64,000 bases of DNA, from NCBI GenBank assembly GCA_041390365.1, contig JAWKQB010000001.1:496001-560000 (forward strand). The letters are read 5' to 3'. Below the pieces are notes generated by a model. That model was not told the origin of the DNA. It worked only from the letters and a program-made list of their open reading frames with translations, and searched no databases. The stretch is from Syntrophotaleaceae bacterium. Lineage in GTDB: Bacteria; Desulfobacterota; Desulfuromonadia; Desulfuromonadales; Syntrophotaleaceae. The translations under genes and the position numbers were made by a program. This document shows positions 41,277 to 50,859 of this stretch, piece after piece (the first letter of the stretch is position 1; each line of letters begins with the position of its first letter).

Positions 41277-42647
41277 ATGAAAAAGAAACTATTCGGCACC
41301 GACGGTGTCAGGGGAGTGGCCAACATCTACCCCATGACCACCGAAATCGCCATGCAGCTCGGCCGGGCCATTGCTTACGTGTTCAAGAAGGAGAACCGGC
41401 GTCCGCGTATCGTAATCGGCAAGGATACCCGCCTCTCCGGATATATGATCGAAAACGCGCTGGCGTCGGGAATCTGCTCCATGGGAGTCGACGTCCTGCT
41501 GGTCGGTCCCATGCCGACTCCGGGGATCGCTTTCATCACCTCGTCGATGAGGGCCGACGCCGGCGTGGTGATTTCCGCCTCCCACAATCCCTATCAGGAC
41601 AACGGCATCAAGTTCTTCTGCGGTGACGGTTTCAAACTCCCCGACGAAACCGAAATGTTCATCGAGGAACTGATCTTCTCCAAACAGATCGAATCCCTTC
41701 GGCCGATAGCGGGGGAGGTGGGAAAGGCCTTTCGCCTCGACGATGCCACCGGCCGATATGTGGTCTTCCTGAAAAACGCCTTCCCCCGCGACCTGGATCT
41801 CTCCGGACTGAAAATCGTCCTCGATTGCGCCAACGGTGCCGCCTACAAGGCCGCGCCGGCCGTTCTGACGGAACTGGGCGCCGAAGTGATCCTCCTGGGG
41901 GCATCCCCGAACGGTACCAACATCAATGCCGGCTGCGGATCTCTGCACCCAGAGGTGATTGCCAGGGCGGTTCGCGAACACGGAGCCCATCTCGGCATGG
42001 CCCTCGATGGCGATGCCGACCGGGTGATCTTCGCCGATGAAAAGGGCTGTGAAGTCGACGGGGACAAGATCATGGCTATCTGCGCCTGCGACCTGCTGGC
42101 CCAGGACAAGTTGGCGAAGAAGACTCTGGTGGCTACGGTCATGAGCAACATGGGTCTCGACATCGCCATACGCAGGGCCGGGGGGCAGGTGGTCAAGACC
42201 GCCGTGGGCGACCGCTACGTGGTCGAGGAAATGCGCCGGGGCGGCTACAACGTCGGCGGCGAACAGTCCGGGCACATGATTTTTCTCGACTACAATACGA
42301 CCGGAGACGGCATGGTGTCGGCTCTGCAGCTGCTCGCCATCATGCAGCGAAGCGGCAAGCCTCTTTCCGAGCTCGCTACCGTCATGACCGCCCTGCCGCA
42401 GGTGCTGGTCAATGTCCGGGTGGCACAGAAACAGAGTCTGGATACCGTGCCCGAGGTTGCTCAGCTGATTGCCGCGGCGGAGGCGAAACTGGCGGACACC
42501 GGCCGGGTACTGATCCGTTACTCTGGCACCGAACCCCTGCTGCGGATTATGCTGGAAGGGCAGGACGAAATCGTGATCGCCGAACTGGCTCAGGAGATCG
42601 CTGCCGCGATCGACAAACATATGGGCGAGAAAAAGGAGGCAAATTAG
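41277..42647 (+). CDS. glmM: Phosphoglucosamine mutase
   Basis: A 456-residue enzyme converting glucosamine-6-P to glucosamine-1-P for UDP-GlcNAc, the start of peptidoglycan synthesis. The phosphoserine loop is 'VVISASHNPYQDNGIKF' (near residue 97), the metal loop 'LDGDADRVIF' (near 243), the sugar loop 'GGEQSGH' and the phosphate loop 'RYSGTEPLLRIM'. The ATG at 41277 gives the conserved N-terminus 'MKKKLFGTDGVRGVAN'. Confidence 0.95.
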   Translation: MKKKLFGTDGVRGVANIYPMTTEIAMQLGRAIAYVFKKENRRPRIVIGKDTRLSGYMIENALASGICSMGVDVLLVGPMPTPGIAFITSSMRADAGVVISASHNPYQDNGIKFFCGDGFKLPDETEMFIEELIFSKQIESLRPIAGEVGKAFRLDDATGRYVVFLKNAFPRDLDLSGLKIVLDCANGAAYKAAPAVLTELGAEVILLGASPNGTNINAGCGSLHPEVIARAVREHGAHLGMALDGDADRVIFADEKGCEVDGDKIMAICACDLLAQDKLAKKTLVATVMSNMGLDIAIRRAGGQVVKTAVGDRYVVEEMRRGGYNVGGEQSGHMIFLDYNTTGDGMVSALQLLAIMQRSGKPLSELATVMTALPQVLVNVRVAQKQSLDTVPEVAQLIAAAEAKLADTGRVLIRYSGTEPLLRIMLEGQDEIVIAELAQEIAAAIDKHMGEKKEAN

Positions 42648-42649
42648 CC

Positions 42650-43369
42650 GTGGCCACTCTGGGAGTCAATGTCGATCACGTTGCCACGATCCGCCAGGCC
42701 CGGGGCATCAACGAGCCTGATCCCGTTACCGCCGCCGCTTTGGCGGAACTGGCGGGAGCGGAATGCATCACCGTGCATCTGCGGGAAGATCGTCGCCATA
42801 TCCAGGACCGGGATGTGGAGCTGCTGCGCCAGACCGTGAAGACCCGTCTGAATCTGGAAATGGCGGCGACGGAGGAAATGGTCGGCATCGCTCTGATGAT
42901 CAACCCGGATTCGGTCACCCTGGTTCCGGAAAAGCGCCAGGAGCTGACAACCGAGGGCGGGTTGAACGTGGCCCAGATGAAGCCGGCTCTGAAGTCGAGG
43001 GTGGCGGTACTCAAACAGAGGGGGATCAAGGTTTTTCTGTTCATCGATCCCGATCCGGAGCAGGTTAAGGCCTCCCATCGCATCAGTGCCGACGGGATAG
43101 AAATCCATACCGGCACCTATTGTGAGGCGACCGCCGCCGAGGATCGCCGCCGGGAACTGGAAAAGATCGATGCCGCCATCCGGGCCGGGAAAAAACTCGG
43201 TCTCCAGGTCAATGCCGGCCACGGTCTGAACTACGTCAATCTAGCCCCGGTCGTGGCCCTGGGCGGGATCGAGGAGTTCAACATCGGCCACAGCATCATC
43301 TCCCGGGCCGTCCTCGTGGGGATGGATCGGGCGGTGCGTGAAATGGTCGCTCTGGTCAGGGGACGCTGA
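42650..43369 (+). CDS. pdxJ: Pyridoxine 5'-phosphate synthase
   Basis: A 239-residue TIM-barrel enzyme closing the pyridoxine ring from 1-deoxyxylulose-5-P and 3-amino-1-phosphohydroxyacetone. 'LGVNVDHVATIRQAR' at the N-terminus, 'ITVHLREDRRHIQDRD' (near 41-56) and 'EFNIGHSIISRAV' near the C-terminus are family signatures. The GTG start at 42650 follows AAGGAGG; it begins two bases after the glmM stop. Confidence 0.95.
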   Translation: MATLGVNVDHVATIRQARGINEPDPVTAAALAELAGAECITVHLREDRRHIQDRDVELLRQTVKTRLNLEMAATEEMVGIALMINPDSVTLVPEKRQELTTEGGLNVAQMKPALKSRVAVLKQRGIKVFLFIDPDPEQVKASHRISADGIEIHTGTYCEATAAEDRRRELEKIDAAIRAGKKLGLQVNAGHGLNYVNLAPVVALGGIEEFNIGHSIISRAVLVGMDRAVREMVALVRGR

Positions 43370-43370
43370 A

Positions 43371-43766
43371 GTGCCGCGCATCTCCGGTCTCGGTGTCGAC
43401 ACGGTGCGCTGCAGCCGTTTTCGCCGCTTCCTGGAACAGGGCAAGCGGGCCGTCATCGATCGGCTGTTCGATGAGGACGAGCAGGCCTACGCCCTGGCCA
43501 AAAAGGATCCTGCGCCGTACCTGGCGGTACGGTTCGCTGCCAAGGAAGCCTTTCTCAAGGCCCTCGGCACCGGATTGCGTTACGGGATCGCCTGGCGAGA
43601 GATCGGAGTACGCAGGGATGAGCTGGGTCGCCCCTATCTGGTTCTGAGCGGACAGGCGGCGGTGGAATTCCAGACCCGCGGGCATCACCACATGCACCTG
43701 TCCTGCAGTCACGATGGAGATTACGCCTTCGCCACCGTTATCCTGGAAAGTTCCCGGGGCGAATAG
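43371..43766 (+). CDS. acpS: Holo-[acyl-carrier-protein] synthase
   Basis: A 131-residue phosphopantetheinyl transferase that activates acyl carrier protein. 'GLGVDTVRCSRF' (magnesium-binding aspartate near residue 8) and 'RFAAKEAFLKALGTG' (near 55-69) are the two family motifs. The GTG at 43371, one base after the pdxJ stop, is chosen because it gives the canonical N-terminus. The first motif has T where many members have I ('GVDIV'), a minor difference. Confidence 0.9.
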   Translation: MPRISGLGVDTVRCSRFRRFLEQGKRAVIDRLFDEDEQAYALAKKDPAPYLAVRFAAKEAFLKALGTGLRYGIAWREIGVRRDELGRPYLVLSGQAAVEFQTRGHHHMHLSCSHDGDYAFATVILESSRGE

Positions 43767-43792
43767 AAATTGTTGCGCCAAAAGGAGAAAAA

Positions 43793-44242
43793 ATGCTGAA
43801 AGCCAAGGATATCATGACCAGGGAGGTTCACACCGTCACCCCCGAAACCAGCGTCGAGGAGCTGGCCCGCCTTTTTCTGGCAACCGGGGTGAACGCCATG
43901 CCGGTGGTCGACAGTAAAGGGCGCCTTTTCGGGATCATCACCGAAACCGATCTGATCGCCCGTGACCAGCCGCTGCACCTGCCGACGGTCATCTCCCTTT
44001 TCGACTGGGTCATTTATCTGGAAAGCGAGGATCGCTTCCGGCAGCAGGTGGAGAAACTGACCGCCCAGAAGGTCGGCGAGATCTGCACGCATGAAGTGAC
44101 GACCGTCAGCCCCGAAGCCACGGTGCAGGAGATTGCCGCGCTGATGGTCGAAAAAGGGGTGCATCTCATTCCAGTGGTGGAGAACGAACAGGTCGTGGGA
44201 GTGGTAGCCAGGGTCGACATCATCCGCAGCATGGGGGTCTGA
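43793..44242 (+). CDS. Two-CBS-domain protein
   Basis: A 149-residue protein made of a CBS pair ('MTREVHTVTPETSVEELARL' and 'CTHEVTTVSPEATVQEIAAL', each ending in a V.D.I/L type strand). CBS pairs bind adenosine nucleotides and serve as energy or nucleotide sensors. There is no effector domain, so it likely acts on a partner; the neighbours do not reveal which. AAAAGGAG precedes the ATG, and the tsaE gene follows 3 bases after. Confidence 0.88.
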   Translation: MLKAKDIMTREVHTVTPETSVEELARLFLATGVNAMPVVDSKGRLFGIITETDLIARDQPLHLPTVISLFDWVIYLESEDRFRQQVEKLTAQKVGEICTHEVTTVSPEATVQEIAALMVEKGVHLIPVVENEQVVGVVARVDIIRSMGV

Positions 44243-44245
44243 CCT

Positions 44246-44740
44246 ATGGCCTATTGGGCCGTTTCGACCTTTTCACCGGATGAAACCCGTCTGTTGGGGC
44301 GCTGTCTGGGGGAGGCGATTGGTCAGCCGATGGTGGTTCTGTTGACCGGCGACCTGGGTGCCGGCAAAACCTGCTTCGCCCAGGGCCTGGCCCGGGGATT
44401 GGAAGTGCCCGAGCAGGAAGCGATCGTCAGCCCCACCTATACGCTGATGAACCCCTACCAGGGCCGGTTGGCCCTGTTTCATTTCGACCTCTACCGGCTG
44501 CCTGAAAACGAGGACCTGGCCGGACTCGGCTTCGAGGAATATCTGCCTGGAGCCGGAGTCGCCGTGGTGGAGTGGGCCGAACGCTTTCCCCACCTGGCCG
44601 CCGAATATCTGGCGGTTGAAATCACCCATCAGGACATCGAGGAACGCTCTTTTTCTTTTTGTGCCGAGGGCGAGGCTGCTGCAAGGGTTCTGGAAAATTT
44701 CCGGCACCGTTGGGAAAAACGGCCGGTGGAAAAGGATTAA
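44246..44740 (+). CDS. tsaE: tRNA threonylcarbamoyladenosine biosynthesis ATPase TsaE
   Basis: A 164-residue P-loop ATPase needed with TsaB, TsaC and TsaD for the t6A modification at A37 of tRNAs. Walker A is 'LTGDLGAGKTCFAQGLARGL' (near residues 33-52). 'VSPTYTLMNPYQG' and 'FHFDLYRL' and 'VVEWAERFP' are the conserved TsaE blocks. Length is normal. Confidence 0.93.
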   Translation: MAYWAVSTFSPDETRLLGRCLGEAIGQPMVVLLTGDLGAGKTCFAQGLARGLEVPEQEAIVSPTYTLMNPYQGRLALFHFDLYRLPENEDLAGLGFEEYLPGAGVAVVEWAERFPHLAAEYLAVEITHQDIEERSFSFCAEGEAAARVLENFRHRWEKRPVEKD

Positions 44741-44897
44741 GCAGGACCGATTTATGCCCGAAAAATATTTTGACCGGTGCCCGATTTCTTGGTAGGTTGC
44801 TGGATTGCCGTCCCCGCCTGCACAGGTATCTGAGGGGAAGCGATGGTAAGGAATAATCGTACTGGTAATTAAATATTTGAAGGAGGAAAGGAAAGTC

Positions 44898-46130
44898 ATG
44901 GCCCTGGTCGTTCAGAAATACGGCGGTACCTCGGTGGGAAGCGTCGACAGGATTCGGAATGTCGCCCGGCGGGTGGCGAAGACCCATGACGAGGGAAATC
45001 AGGTTGTGGTCGTGGTCTCCGCCATGTCGGGAGAAACCAATAAACTGGTGAGCCTGGCCAACGAGATCAGCGACTTTCCATCCGAACGCGAGTACGATGT
45101 GCTCGTCGCCACGGGGGAGCAGGTTACGATTTCGCTGCTGGCCATGTGCCTGCAGAGCATGGGCTACAAGGCCAAAAGCTATCTCGGGCACCAGGTGCCG
45201 ATTGTGACGGACAGCTCCTTTTCCCGGGCGCGCATTGAAGAGATCGGCGAAAAGAACATCCGGGAGGATCTCGAGAAGGGATCGATCGTGGTGGTGGCCG
45301 GTTTTCAGGGGGTTGATCGCGAAGGGAATCTGACCACCCTCGGCCGCGGTGGCTCGGATACCTCGGCGGTGGCGGTGGCCGCTGCGCTCAAGGCGGACGT
45401 CTGTGAAATCTATACCGACGTTGACGGGGTCTACACCACCGATCCCCGCATCGTTTCCGATGCCTCCAAGATCGACCGCATCTCCTACGACGAGATGCTT
45501 GAAATGGCCTCGCTGGGCGCCAAGGTGCTGCAGATCCGCTCCGTGGAATTCGCCAAGAAGTATGGCGTCGTCGTACATGTCCGATCCAGCTTTAATGACA
45601 ACCCCGGCACCCTGGTAATGAAGGAGGATGCAGATATGGAGACCGTTCTGGTTTCAGGTGTAACCTACAACAAGGATGAAGCGAAAATTTCGGTGATGCG
45701 CGTGCCGGACAAACCCGGCATTGCCGCCCGCCTCTTTACGCCGTTGTCCCAGGCCAATATCACGGTGGACATGATTATCCAGAACGTGTCCCACGAGGGG
45801 TATACCGATCTGACCTTCACCGTGCCTCATGGCGATTTCAAAAAAGCTCTGAGAGCGGTCGAAGAGGCCAGCCGGGACATCGGCGCGGCCGGCGTCCAGA
45901 CCGACGAGAACATCACCAAGATCTCCATTGTCGGGGTCGGCATGCGTTCCCACTCGGGGGTGGCCAGCAAAATGTTCCAGGTGCTCTCGGCCGAGGGGAT
46001 CAATATTCAGATGATTTCCACCAGCGAAATCAAAGTCTCCTGCGTTATCGACGCCAAATACACCGAATTGGCCGTGCGCCTGCTTCATGAAGCGTTCGGT
46101 CTGGCGAAAAAGGATGTAAAGCCTGAATAG
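44898..46130 (+). CDS. lysC: Aspartate kinase
   Basis: A 410-residue monofunctional aspartokinase, first step towards lysine, threonine and methionine. The N-terminus 'VVQKYGGTSVGS' is the family signature, 'TLGRGGSDTSAVAVAAAL' lies near residue 150, and two C-terminal ACT domains ('ISVMRVPDKPGIAARLF' and 'ISIVGVGMRSHSGVASKMF') are the sites of amino-acid feedback. The ATG at 44898 with AGGAGG is chosen over one seven codons upstream. Confidence 0.95.
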   Translation: MALVVQKYGGTSVGSVDRIRNVARRVAKTHDEGNQVVVVVSAMSGETNKLVSLANEISDFPSEREYDVLVATGEQVTISLLAMCLQSMGYKAKSYLGHQVPIVTDSSFSRARIEEIGEKNIREDLEKGSIVVVAGFQGVDREGNLTTLGRGGSDTSAVAVAAALKADVCEIYTDVDGVYTTDPRIVSDASKIDRISYDEMLEMASLGAKVLQIRSVEFAKKYGVVVHVRSSFNDNPGTLVMKEDADMETVLVSGVTYNKDEAKISVMRVPDKPGIAARLFTPLSQANITVDMIIQNVSHEGYTDLTFTVPHGDFKKALRAVEEASRDIGAAGVQTDENITKISIVGVGMRSHSGVASKMFQVLSAEGINIQMISTSEIKVSCVIDAKYTELAVRLLHEAFGLAKKDVKPE

Positions 46131-46167
46131 GCCCTGTCTGGTTCCACGGCGGGCGAAGGATGAATCG

Positions 46168-47748
46168 ATGAATCAGATCCGATTGTATGATACGACCCTG
46201 CGGGACGGCACCCAGGCCGAGGAGATCTCCTTCCTGGTACAGGACAAGGTTCGCATTGCCCAGAAGCTGGACGAGCTCGGGATCCACTACATCGAGGGAG
46301 GATGGCCCGGCTCCAATCCCAAGGACATCGCCTTTTTCAAGGAGATAAAGAAGGTCCGTCTCTCCCGGGCGAAGGTTGCCGCTTTCGGGTCGACCCGCAG
46401 GGCGAAAACAACGCCGCAGAAGGACCACAACCTCCTGACCCTGATTCAGGCCGAGCCGGATGTCATTACCATCTTCGGCAAAACCTGGGATTTTCATGTC
46501 CGGGAGGCCCTGCGTATCACCGAGGAGGAAAACCTGGAGCTCATCTACGACTCCCTGGCTTACCTCAAGGAGAATGTCGCCGAGGTCTTTTACGACGCGG
46601 AACATTTTTTCGACGGATACAAGGCCAACCCCGAATATGCTCTGAAAACCCTGCAGGCTGCCCAGGACGGAGGTGCCGACTGTATCGTTCTGTGCGACAC
46701 CAACGGCGGAACCCTGCCTCAGGAGATCGCCCCGATCATGGCCGTGGTCAAACAGGCGGTGACGACACCGATAGGAATCCACACCCACAACGACAGCGGC
46801 TGTGCCGTGGCCAACTCCCTGGTTGCCGTGGATTGCGGAGCGGTGCAGGTTCAGGGAACCATCAACGGCTTCGGTGAGCGCTGCGGCAACGCCAATCTCT
46901 GTTCCATTATCCCCGGATTGCAGCTGAAGATGGGACGGGAGTGCCTCAGCGGGGAGCAGTTGGCCCGCCTTCGGGAGGTGTCCCGCTACATCTACGAGTT
47001 GGCCAATCTGGTCCCTAACAACCATCAGCCTTATGTAGGCAATTCCGCTTTCGCCCATAAGGGCGGAGTGCACGTGTCGGCCATCCAGCGGCACTGCGAA
47101 ACCTATGAGCATATCCGGCCCGAACTGGTCGGCAATGTGACCCGGGTGCTGATTTCCGATCTGTCCGGGAAATCCAATATTCTGGCCAAGGCGCAGCAGT
47201 TCAACATCAACCTCGACAGCAAGGATCCCATCACCGTCGAAATCCTCGAAAAGATCAAGGACCTGGAAAACAAGGGTTACCAGTTCGAGGGCGCGGAAGC
47301 TTCCTTTGAACTGCTCATGCGGCGCGCCCTGGGAACTGTGCGGCCCTATTTTTCCGTTATCGGCTTCAGGGTTATCGATTCACGACGGCATGATGACGAC
47401 AAGCCTCTGGCCGAGGCGACCATCCAGGTCAAGGTCGGAGGCAAGATCGAGCATACGGCCGCGGAGGGCAACGGTCCCGTCAATGCCCTGGACAATGCCC
47501 TGCGCAAAGCCCTGGAAAGCTTCTATCCTCAGATTCGTGACATGCGGCTGCTCGATTACAAGGTCAGGGTCCTGCCTTCGGGACGGGGCACCGCTTCCAT
47601 CACCCGCGTGCTCATCGAATCGGGCGACCGGGACAAGCGCTGGGGCACGGTCGGAGTCAGCGACAACATCATTGATGCCTCCTATCAGGCCCTCGTCGAT
47701 GCCCTGCAGTTCAAACTGATGAAGGAACAGGAACAAAAGGGGTCATGA
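46168..47748 (+). CDS. cimA: (R)-citramalate synthase
   Basis: A 526-residue enzyme condensing pyruvate and acetyl-CoA to citramalate, opening a threonine-independent route to isoleucine that is typical of Geobacter relatives. 'LYDTTLRDGTQAEEISF' (near residues 5-21) is the metal-binding motif, 'IHTHNDSGCAVANSL' carries the HxH ligands, and 'INGFGERCGNANLCS' follows. The C-terminal LeuA-type regulatory domain ('HTAAEGNGPVNALDNAL') is present. Neighbouring lysC is consistent with aspartate-family metabolism. 2-isopropylmalate synthase is less likely given 'TQAEEISF'. Confidence 0.92.
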   Translation: MNQIRLYDTTLRDGTQAEEISFLVQDKVRIAQKLDELGIHYIEGGWPGSNPKDIAFFKEIKKVRLSRAKVAAFGSTRRAKTTPQKDHNLLTLIQAEPDVITIFGKTWDFHVREALRITEEENLELIYDSLAYLKENVAEVFYDAEHFFDGYKANPEYALKTLQAAQDGGADCIVLCDTNGGTLPQEIAPIMAVVKQAVTTPIGIHTHNDSGCAVANSLVAVDCGAVQVQGTINGFGERCGNANLCSIIPGLQLKMGRECLSGEQLARLREVSRYIYELANLVPNNHQPYVGNSAFAHKGGVHVSAIQRHCETYEHIRPELVGNVTRVLISDLSGKSNILAKAQQFNINLDSKDPITVEILEKIKDLENKGYQFEGAEASFELLMRRALGTVRPYFSVIGFRVIDSRRHDDDKPLAEATIQVKVGGKIEHTAAEGNGPVNALDNALRKALESFYPQIRDMRLLDYKVRVLPSGRGTASITRVLIESGDRDKRWGTVGVSDNIIDASYQALVDALQFKLMKEQEQKGS

Positions 47749-48299
47749 AACGAAATCGGGGGATAAACCTTTTGGTTGGCATCCTCCTGGTCGTGACAGG
47801 CAGCCATCTGGGCCGGTCGGTCTTTTCCGCAAGGGAAGACCCTCCGGCCTTTCTTCATGCCGTTGAAGACCAAAACTGGGTCGCGCTCGGCTCCGGGTTT
47901 CCTCGTCCCGGCGTTCATCAATTTATTGACGGTCAGACTCCCCGGAGCGTCATTCAAATGTCGCTCGGCGGTTACAGCCTGCCATCGACCTATGACGAAC
48001 GCCTCGACCGGCCGCTGGACAATGGGGAGGAACTCGATCTGATTGTGAAAGATATTGAAATTGTTGAGATTTTAAGGAAATGGATGCCTGCCTCTCAACG
48101 CATTGTATTGATGATCCCACTGCATCCGCGAAGCATGATCGGCGAAGATTGGATGGCACTGCCCGGGATCGGGCCCAAACTGGCTGAGAGAATTGAAGAA
48201 TACCGCCAAAAAAATGGCGATTTTTCCTCTCTGGAGGACCTGGAAAAGGTCCGAGGCATCGGGGAGAAGCGGATTTCCGCCTGGGAAGAATTTTTTTAA
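47745..48299 (+). CDS. ComEA-like helix-hairpin-helix protein
   Basis: A 184-residue protein with an N-terminal hydrophobic anchor and a C-terminal pair of helix-hairpin-helix motifs ('DWMALPGIGPKLAERIEEYR' and 'LEKVRGIGEKRISAWEEFF'), as in the DNA-binding part of ComEA. The central ~90 residues are not recognised. The ATG overlaps the cimA stop by 4 bases. A role in DNA uptake is possible but no com genes are adjacent. Confidence 0.8.
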   Translation: MKRNRGINLLVGILLVVTGSHLGRSVFSAREDPPAFLHAVEDQNWVALGSGFPRPGVHQFIDGQTPRSVIQMSLGGYSLPSTYDERLDRPLDNGEELDLIVKDIEIVEILRKWMPASQRIVLMIPLHPRSMIGEDWMALPGIGPKLAERIEEYRQKNGDFSSLEDLEKVRGIGEKRISAWEEFF

Positions 48300-48444
48300 A
48301 GTTTTTTACAAAGGGAAACCATTGAAATATAACGGTAAATTTTTGACAGAAATTTGCCGGAAGAATTTTCATTGCGAATGGCACGTCTTGTGTAATCCCT
48401 ATAATCGTATTTCGAAACCAATTTTTCGTAACGAGGGGGAAAAC

Positions 48445-48600
48445 ATGAGATGTCCCAAATGCAAAGGTCGGATGTACGCAGAAAAATTTTATGATTTTGT
48501 CAGAACCTTTGATGCATGGAAATGTTGCTCCTGTGGAGAAATGGTTGACCATACCATTCTTGCCAACCGGGCGCGCAGCCAGAATATCTTCCTGGGATAG
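48445..48600 (+). CDS. Small zinc-ribbon protein
   Basis: A 51-residue protein with 'MRCPKCKGRMYAEKF' and 'AWKCCSCGEMVDH': two C-x2-C knuckles making one zinc ribbon. GAGGGGGA precedes the ATG. Proteins of this shape are common in Geobacter relatives and unassigned; a nucleic-acid or protein adaptor role is a guess. Confidence 0.7.
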   Translation: MRCPKCKGRMYAEKFYDFVRTFDAWKCCSCGEMVDHTILANRARSQNIFLG

Positions 48601-48636
48601 CTTACGCCGCGCTGGCAATTAAATCTGTTTTCTATA

Positions 48637-48678
48637 AAACGAGAAGGGTTCCGGTTTCCGGGACCCTTCTCGTTTTTT
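48637..48678 (+). terminator. Terminator after the zinc-ribbon gene
   Basis: A long stem AAAACGAGAAGGGTTCCGG with its near-perfect complement, ending in CGTTTTTTATG. Confidence 0.85.
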
Positions 48679-48743
48679 ATGCCTTCGGTTCATGAAAGCT
48701 CTGCCCGGTTATCCAATCCGCTACCCGTCAGGAAGACAGCCTT

Positions 48744-49637
48744 CTAGTCCCGGAAGCGGCGCTGCAGATCCTCGTAGGCGTCGATCCGCCGATCCCGCAA
48801 AAAGGGCCAGATCCGTCGAACCCGCTCGCTGCGCTGACGGTCGATGGAGACTACCAGAGTTTCCTCCTTTTCCCTGTCGCCCTGGCACAGAATCTCACCC
48901 TGACACCCGGCAACGAAACTGTTGCCCCAGAACAGGGCGCCCGCCCCGTCTCCATCAGGAGCTTCCTCGAAACCCACCCGGTTGACCGCGATCAAGGGAA
49001 TGCCGTTGGCCACGGCATGACCACGCTGAACGGTCTGCCAGGCATCCAACTGACGCTGCTGCTCCTCCCGGGTGTCGCCGGGGTCCCAGCCGATGGCGGT
49101 GGGATAGATCAGCATCTCGGCACCGGCCATGGCCATCAGCCGTGCGGCTTCGGGATACCACTGATCCCAGCAGACCAGAACCCCCAGTTTGCCGACGGAG
49201 GTCGGAATCGGCTGAAAACCCAGATCTCCGGGGGTGAAATAGAACTTCTCGTAATAGCCGGGATCATCGGGGATATGCATCTTGCGGTAGCGGCCGGCGA
49301 GGCGGCCGTCCCGCTCGAGGACCACCGCGGTGTTGTGGTAGAGGCCCGGAGCCCTTTTTTCGAAGAGGGAAGCGACGATGACCACGCCGAGCTCCCTGGC
49401 CAGGTCCCCCAAAACGACGGTGGTCGGACCGGGAATGTCCTCGGCCAGGTCGAAATTTGCACAATCCTCGACCTGACAGAAATACAGGCTGTTGTGCAGC
49501 TCCTGCAGCACCACCAGGTCGGCTCCCCGGTCAGCCGCCTGGCGGATGCCGGTGAGGCATTTTTCAAGGTTGGCCTGCAGATCGCTGGAACAGGCGTGTT
49601 GTACCAGTCCGACAACCAAAGGGCGCTCCTGGTTCAT
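48744..49637 (-). CDS. aguB: N-carbamoylputrescine amidase
   Basis: A 297-residue nitrilase-fold hydrolase that turns N-carbamoylputrescine into putrescine. The Glu-Lys-Cys triad is visible: 'LVVLQELHNSLYF' (Glu, near residue 46), 'GRYRKMHIPDDPGYYEKFYF' (Lys, near 120) and 'LVCWDQWYPEAARLMA' (Cys, near 157). 'IYPTAIGWDPGD' is specific to this subfamily. The ATG overlaps the aguA stop by 4 bases, so agmatine deiminase and this enzyme are made together. Confidence 0.92.
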   Translation of the reverse strand: MNQERPLVVGLVQHACSSDLQANLEKCLTGIRQAADRGADLVVLQELHNSLYFCQVEDCANFDLAEDIPGPTTVVLGDLARELGVVIVASLFEKRAPGLYHNTAVVLERDGRLAGRYRKMHIPDDPGYYEKFYFTPGDLGFQPIPTSVGKLGVLVCWDQWYPEAARLMAMAGAEMLIYPTAIGWDPGDTREEQQRQLDAWQTVQRGHAVANGIPLIAVNRVGFEEAPDGDGAGALFWGNSFVAGCQGEILCQGDREKEETLVVSIDRQRSERVRRIWPFLRDRRIDAYEDLQRRFRD

Positions 49638-50659
49638 GACAGAACTCCTCGGGGCAGCTGCATGGTGACGCAGTGCAGGGAACCATGCTGCAGGATCAGG
49701 GGTGAACAGTCGATGCCTATGATAGCACGTCCTGGAAAAGCCTTGCCAATCGTTTCCAGGGCCCGGGCATCATGGGTATCTCCGTAGACGGGAACCAGCA
49801 CGGCCTCGTTGATGACCAGGAAATTGGCGTAGGTGGCGGGCAGTCGTTCGCCGCTCTCATCGAATTGCGCCCTGGGCCATGGCAGCGGCAAAAGGCGGTA
49901 GGGCCGGCCGGCGGCGGTGCGGAAGGAGCGCAGTTCCTCCTGCATGGCGGCGAGTTCCAGATAATGCTCGTCGGTCGTATCGTCACAGGAGACATAGAGG
50001 ATGGTGTCTTCCGGAGCGAGGCGGGCCAGGGTATCGATATGGCTGTCGGTGTCGTCTCCGGCCAGCCAGCCGTGATTGAGCCAGAGGAAATGGCTGACTC
50101 CCAGCTGCTGCTTCAGCAGCTTTTCAAGCCCGTCCCGATTCAGGTGAGGATTTCTGTTGGGATTCAAAAGACATTGGGTCGTGGTCAGAAGGGTTCCCCT
50201 GCCGTCGCTTTCGATGCTGCCACCCTCCAGGACCAGATCCATGCTGCGCAGAGGCGCGTCGCCGAAACAGCCGGCTGACTGCAACTGCCTGTTGATACGG
50301 TTGTCGAGGTCGGCGCTGAATTTGTTCCCCCAGCCGTTAAAGACATAGTCCAACAGGACCGGACGGCCGTTTTCCAGCAGGCAGATCGGGCCGAAGTCGC
50401 GCGACCAGGTATCGTTGGAGGGGATCTCGAGTATTCTGACCCGCCCCAGGTCGGTTCCTGTCTGCACAAGCTGCGCCTGAACCTTTTCTTTGTCGGGAGC
50501 GACAATCAGGACCTGCTCGAAACGGCTGATTTCAGTAGCGATGCGGGCGAAAACCGGCTCGACCTGGAGCAGAACCGGTTCCCAGTCGGTTTTTTCATGG
50601 GGCCAGGCGAGCAGGACGCCATCCTGTGGTTCCCACTCGGCGGGCAGGCGGACGGACAT
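49634..50659 (-). CDS. aguA: Agmatine deiminase
   Basis: A 341-residue guanidino-modifying enzyme (pentein fold) converting agmatine to N-carbamoylputrescine. 'SNDTWSRDFGPICL' (near residue 81), 'LVLEGGSIESDG' (near 143), 'NHGWLAGDDTDSHIDTLAR' (near 197-215) and the catalytic cysteine 'GSLHCVTMQLP' near the C-terminus are all in place. The start at 50659 is chosen because AGGAG lies seven bases before it; an ATG two codons upstream is too close. It is first in a two-gene putrescine operon with aguB. Confidence 0.93.
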   Translation of the reverse strand: MSVRLPAEWEPQDGVLLAWPHEKTDWEPVLLQVEPVFARIATEISRFEQVLIVAPDKEKVQAQLVQTGTDLGRVRILEIPSNDTWSRDFGPICLLENGRPVLLDYVFNGWGNKFSADLDNRINRQLQSAGCFGDAPLRSMDLVLEGGSIESDGRGTLLTTTQCLLNPNRNPHLNRDGLEKLLKQQLGVSHFLWLNHGWLAGDDTDSHIDTLARLAPEDTILYVSCDDTTDEHYLELAAMQEELRSFRTAAGRPYRLLPLPWPRAQFDESGERLPATYANFLVINEAVLVPVYGDTHDARALETIGKAFPGRAIIGIDCSPLILQHGSLHCVTMQLPRGVLS

Positions 50660-50760
50660 GGACATTCTCCTGAAAGACAGTGGTGAAAGGCGGTTATCCT
50701 AAATAAAACTCGCAAGTTTGGCAACCGTTTAAGCCCGGTGTATTCACAAATTCGATTCGT

Positions 50761-50787
50761 GATGCCCGAATGGTTCTATCGGGCATC
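50761..50787. repeat. 9-bp hairpin in the aguA / DedA-PAP2 gap
   Basis: GATGCCCGA pairs with TCGGGCATC. No T-run follows on either strand, so it is not a standard terminator. The 194-bp gap has no gene. Confidence 0.4.
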
Positions 50788-50859
50788 CAAAAAATTACTG
50801 ACTGGATTCCCGAACAAAAATTCCACGAAAATGGCTTTTAACGAGCCCCTCGGTATCGG

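Noticed and set aside
41289..42620. 443-codon open frame antisense to glmM
   Set aside because: Histidine/glycine-rich shadow frame; glmM on the other strand is certain.
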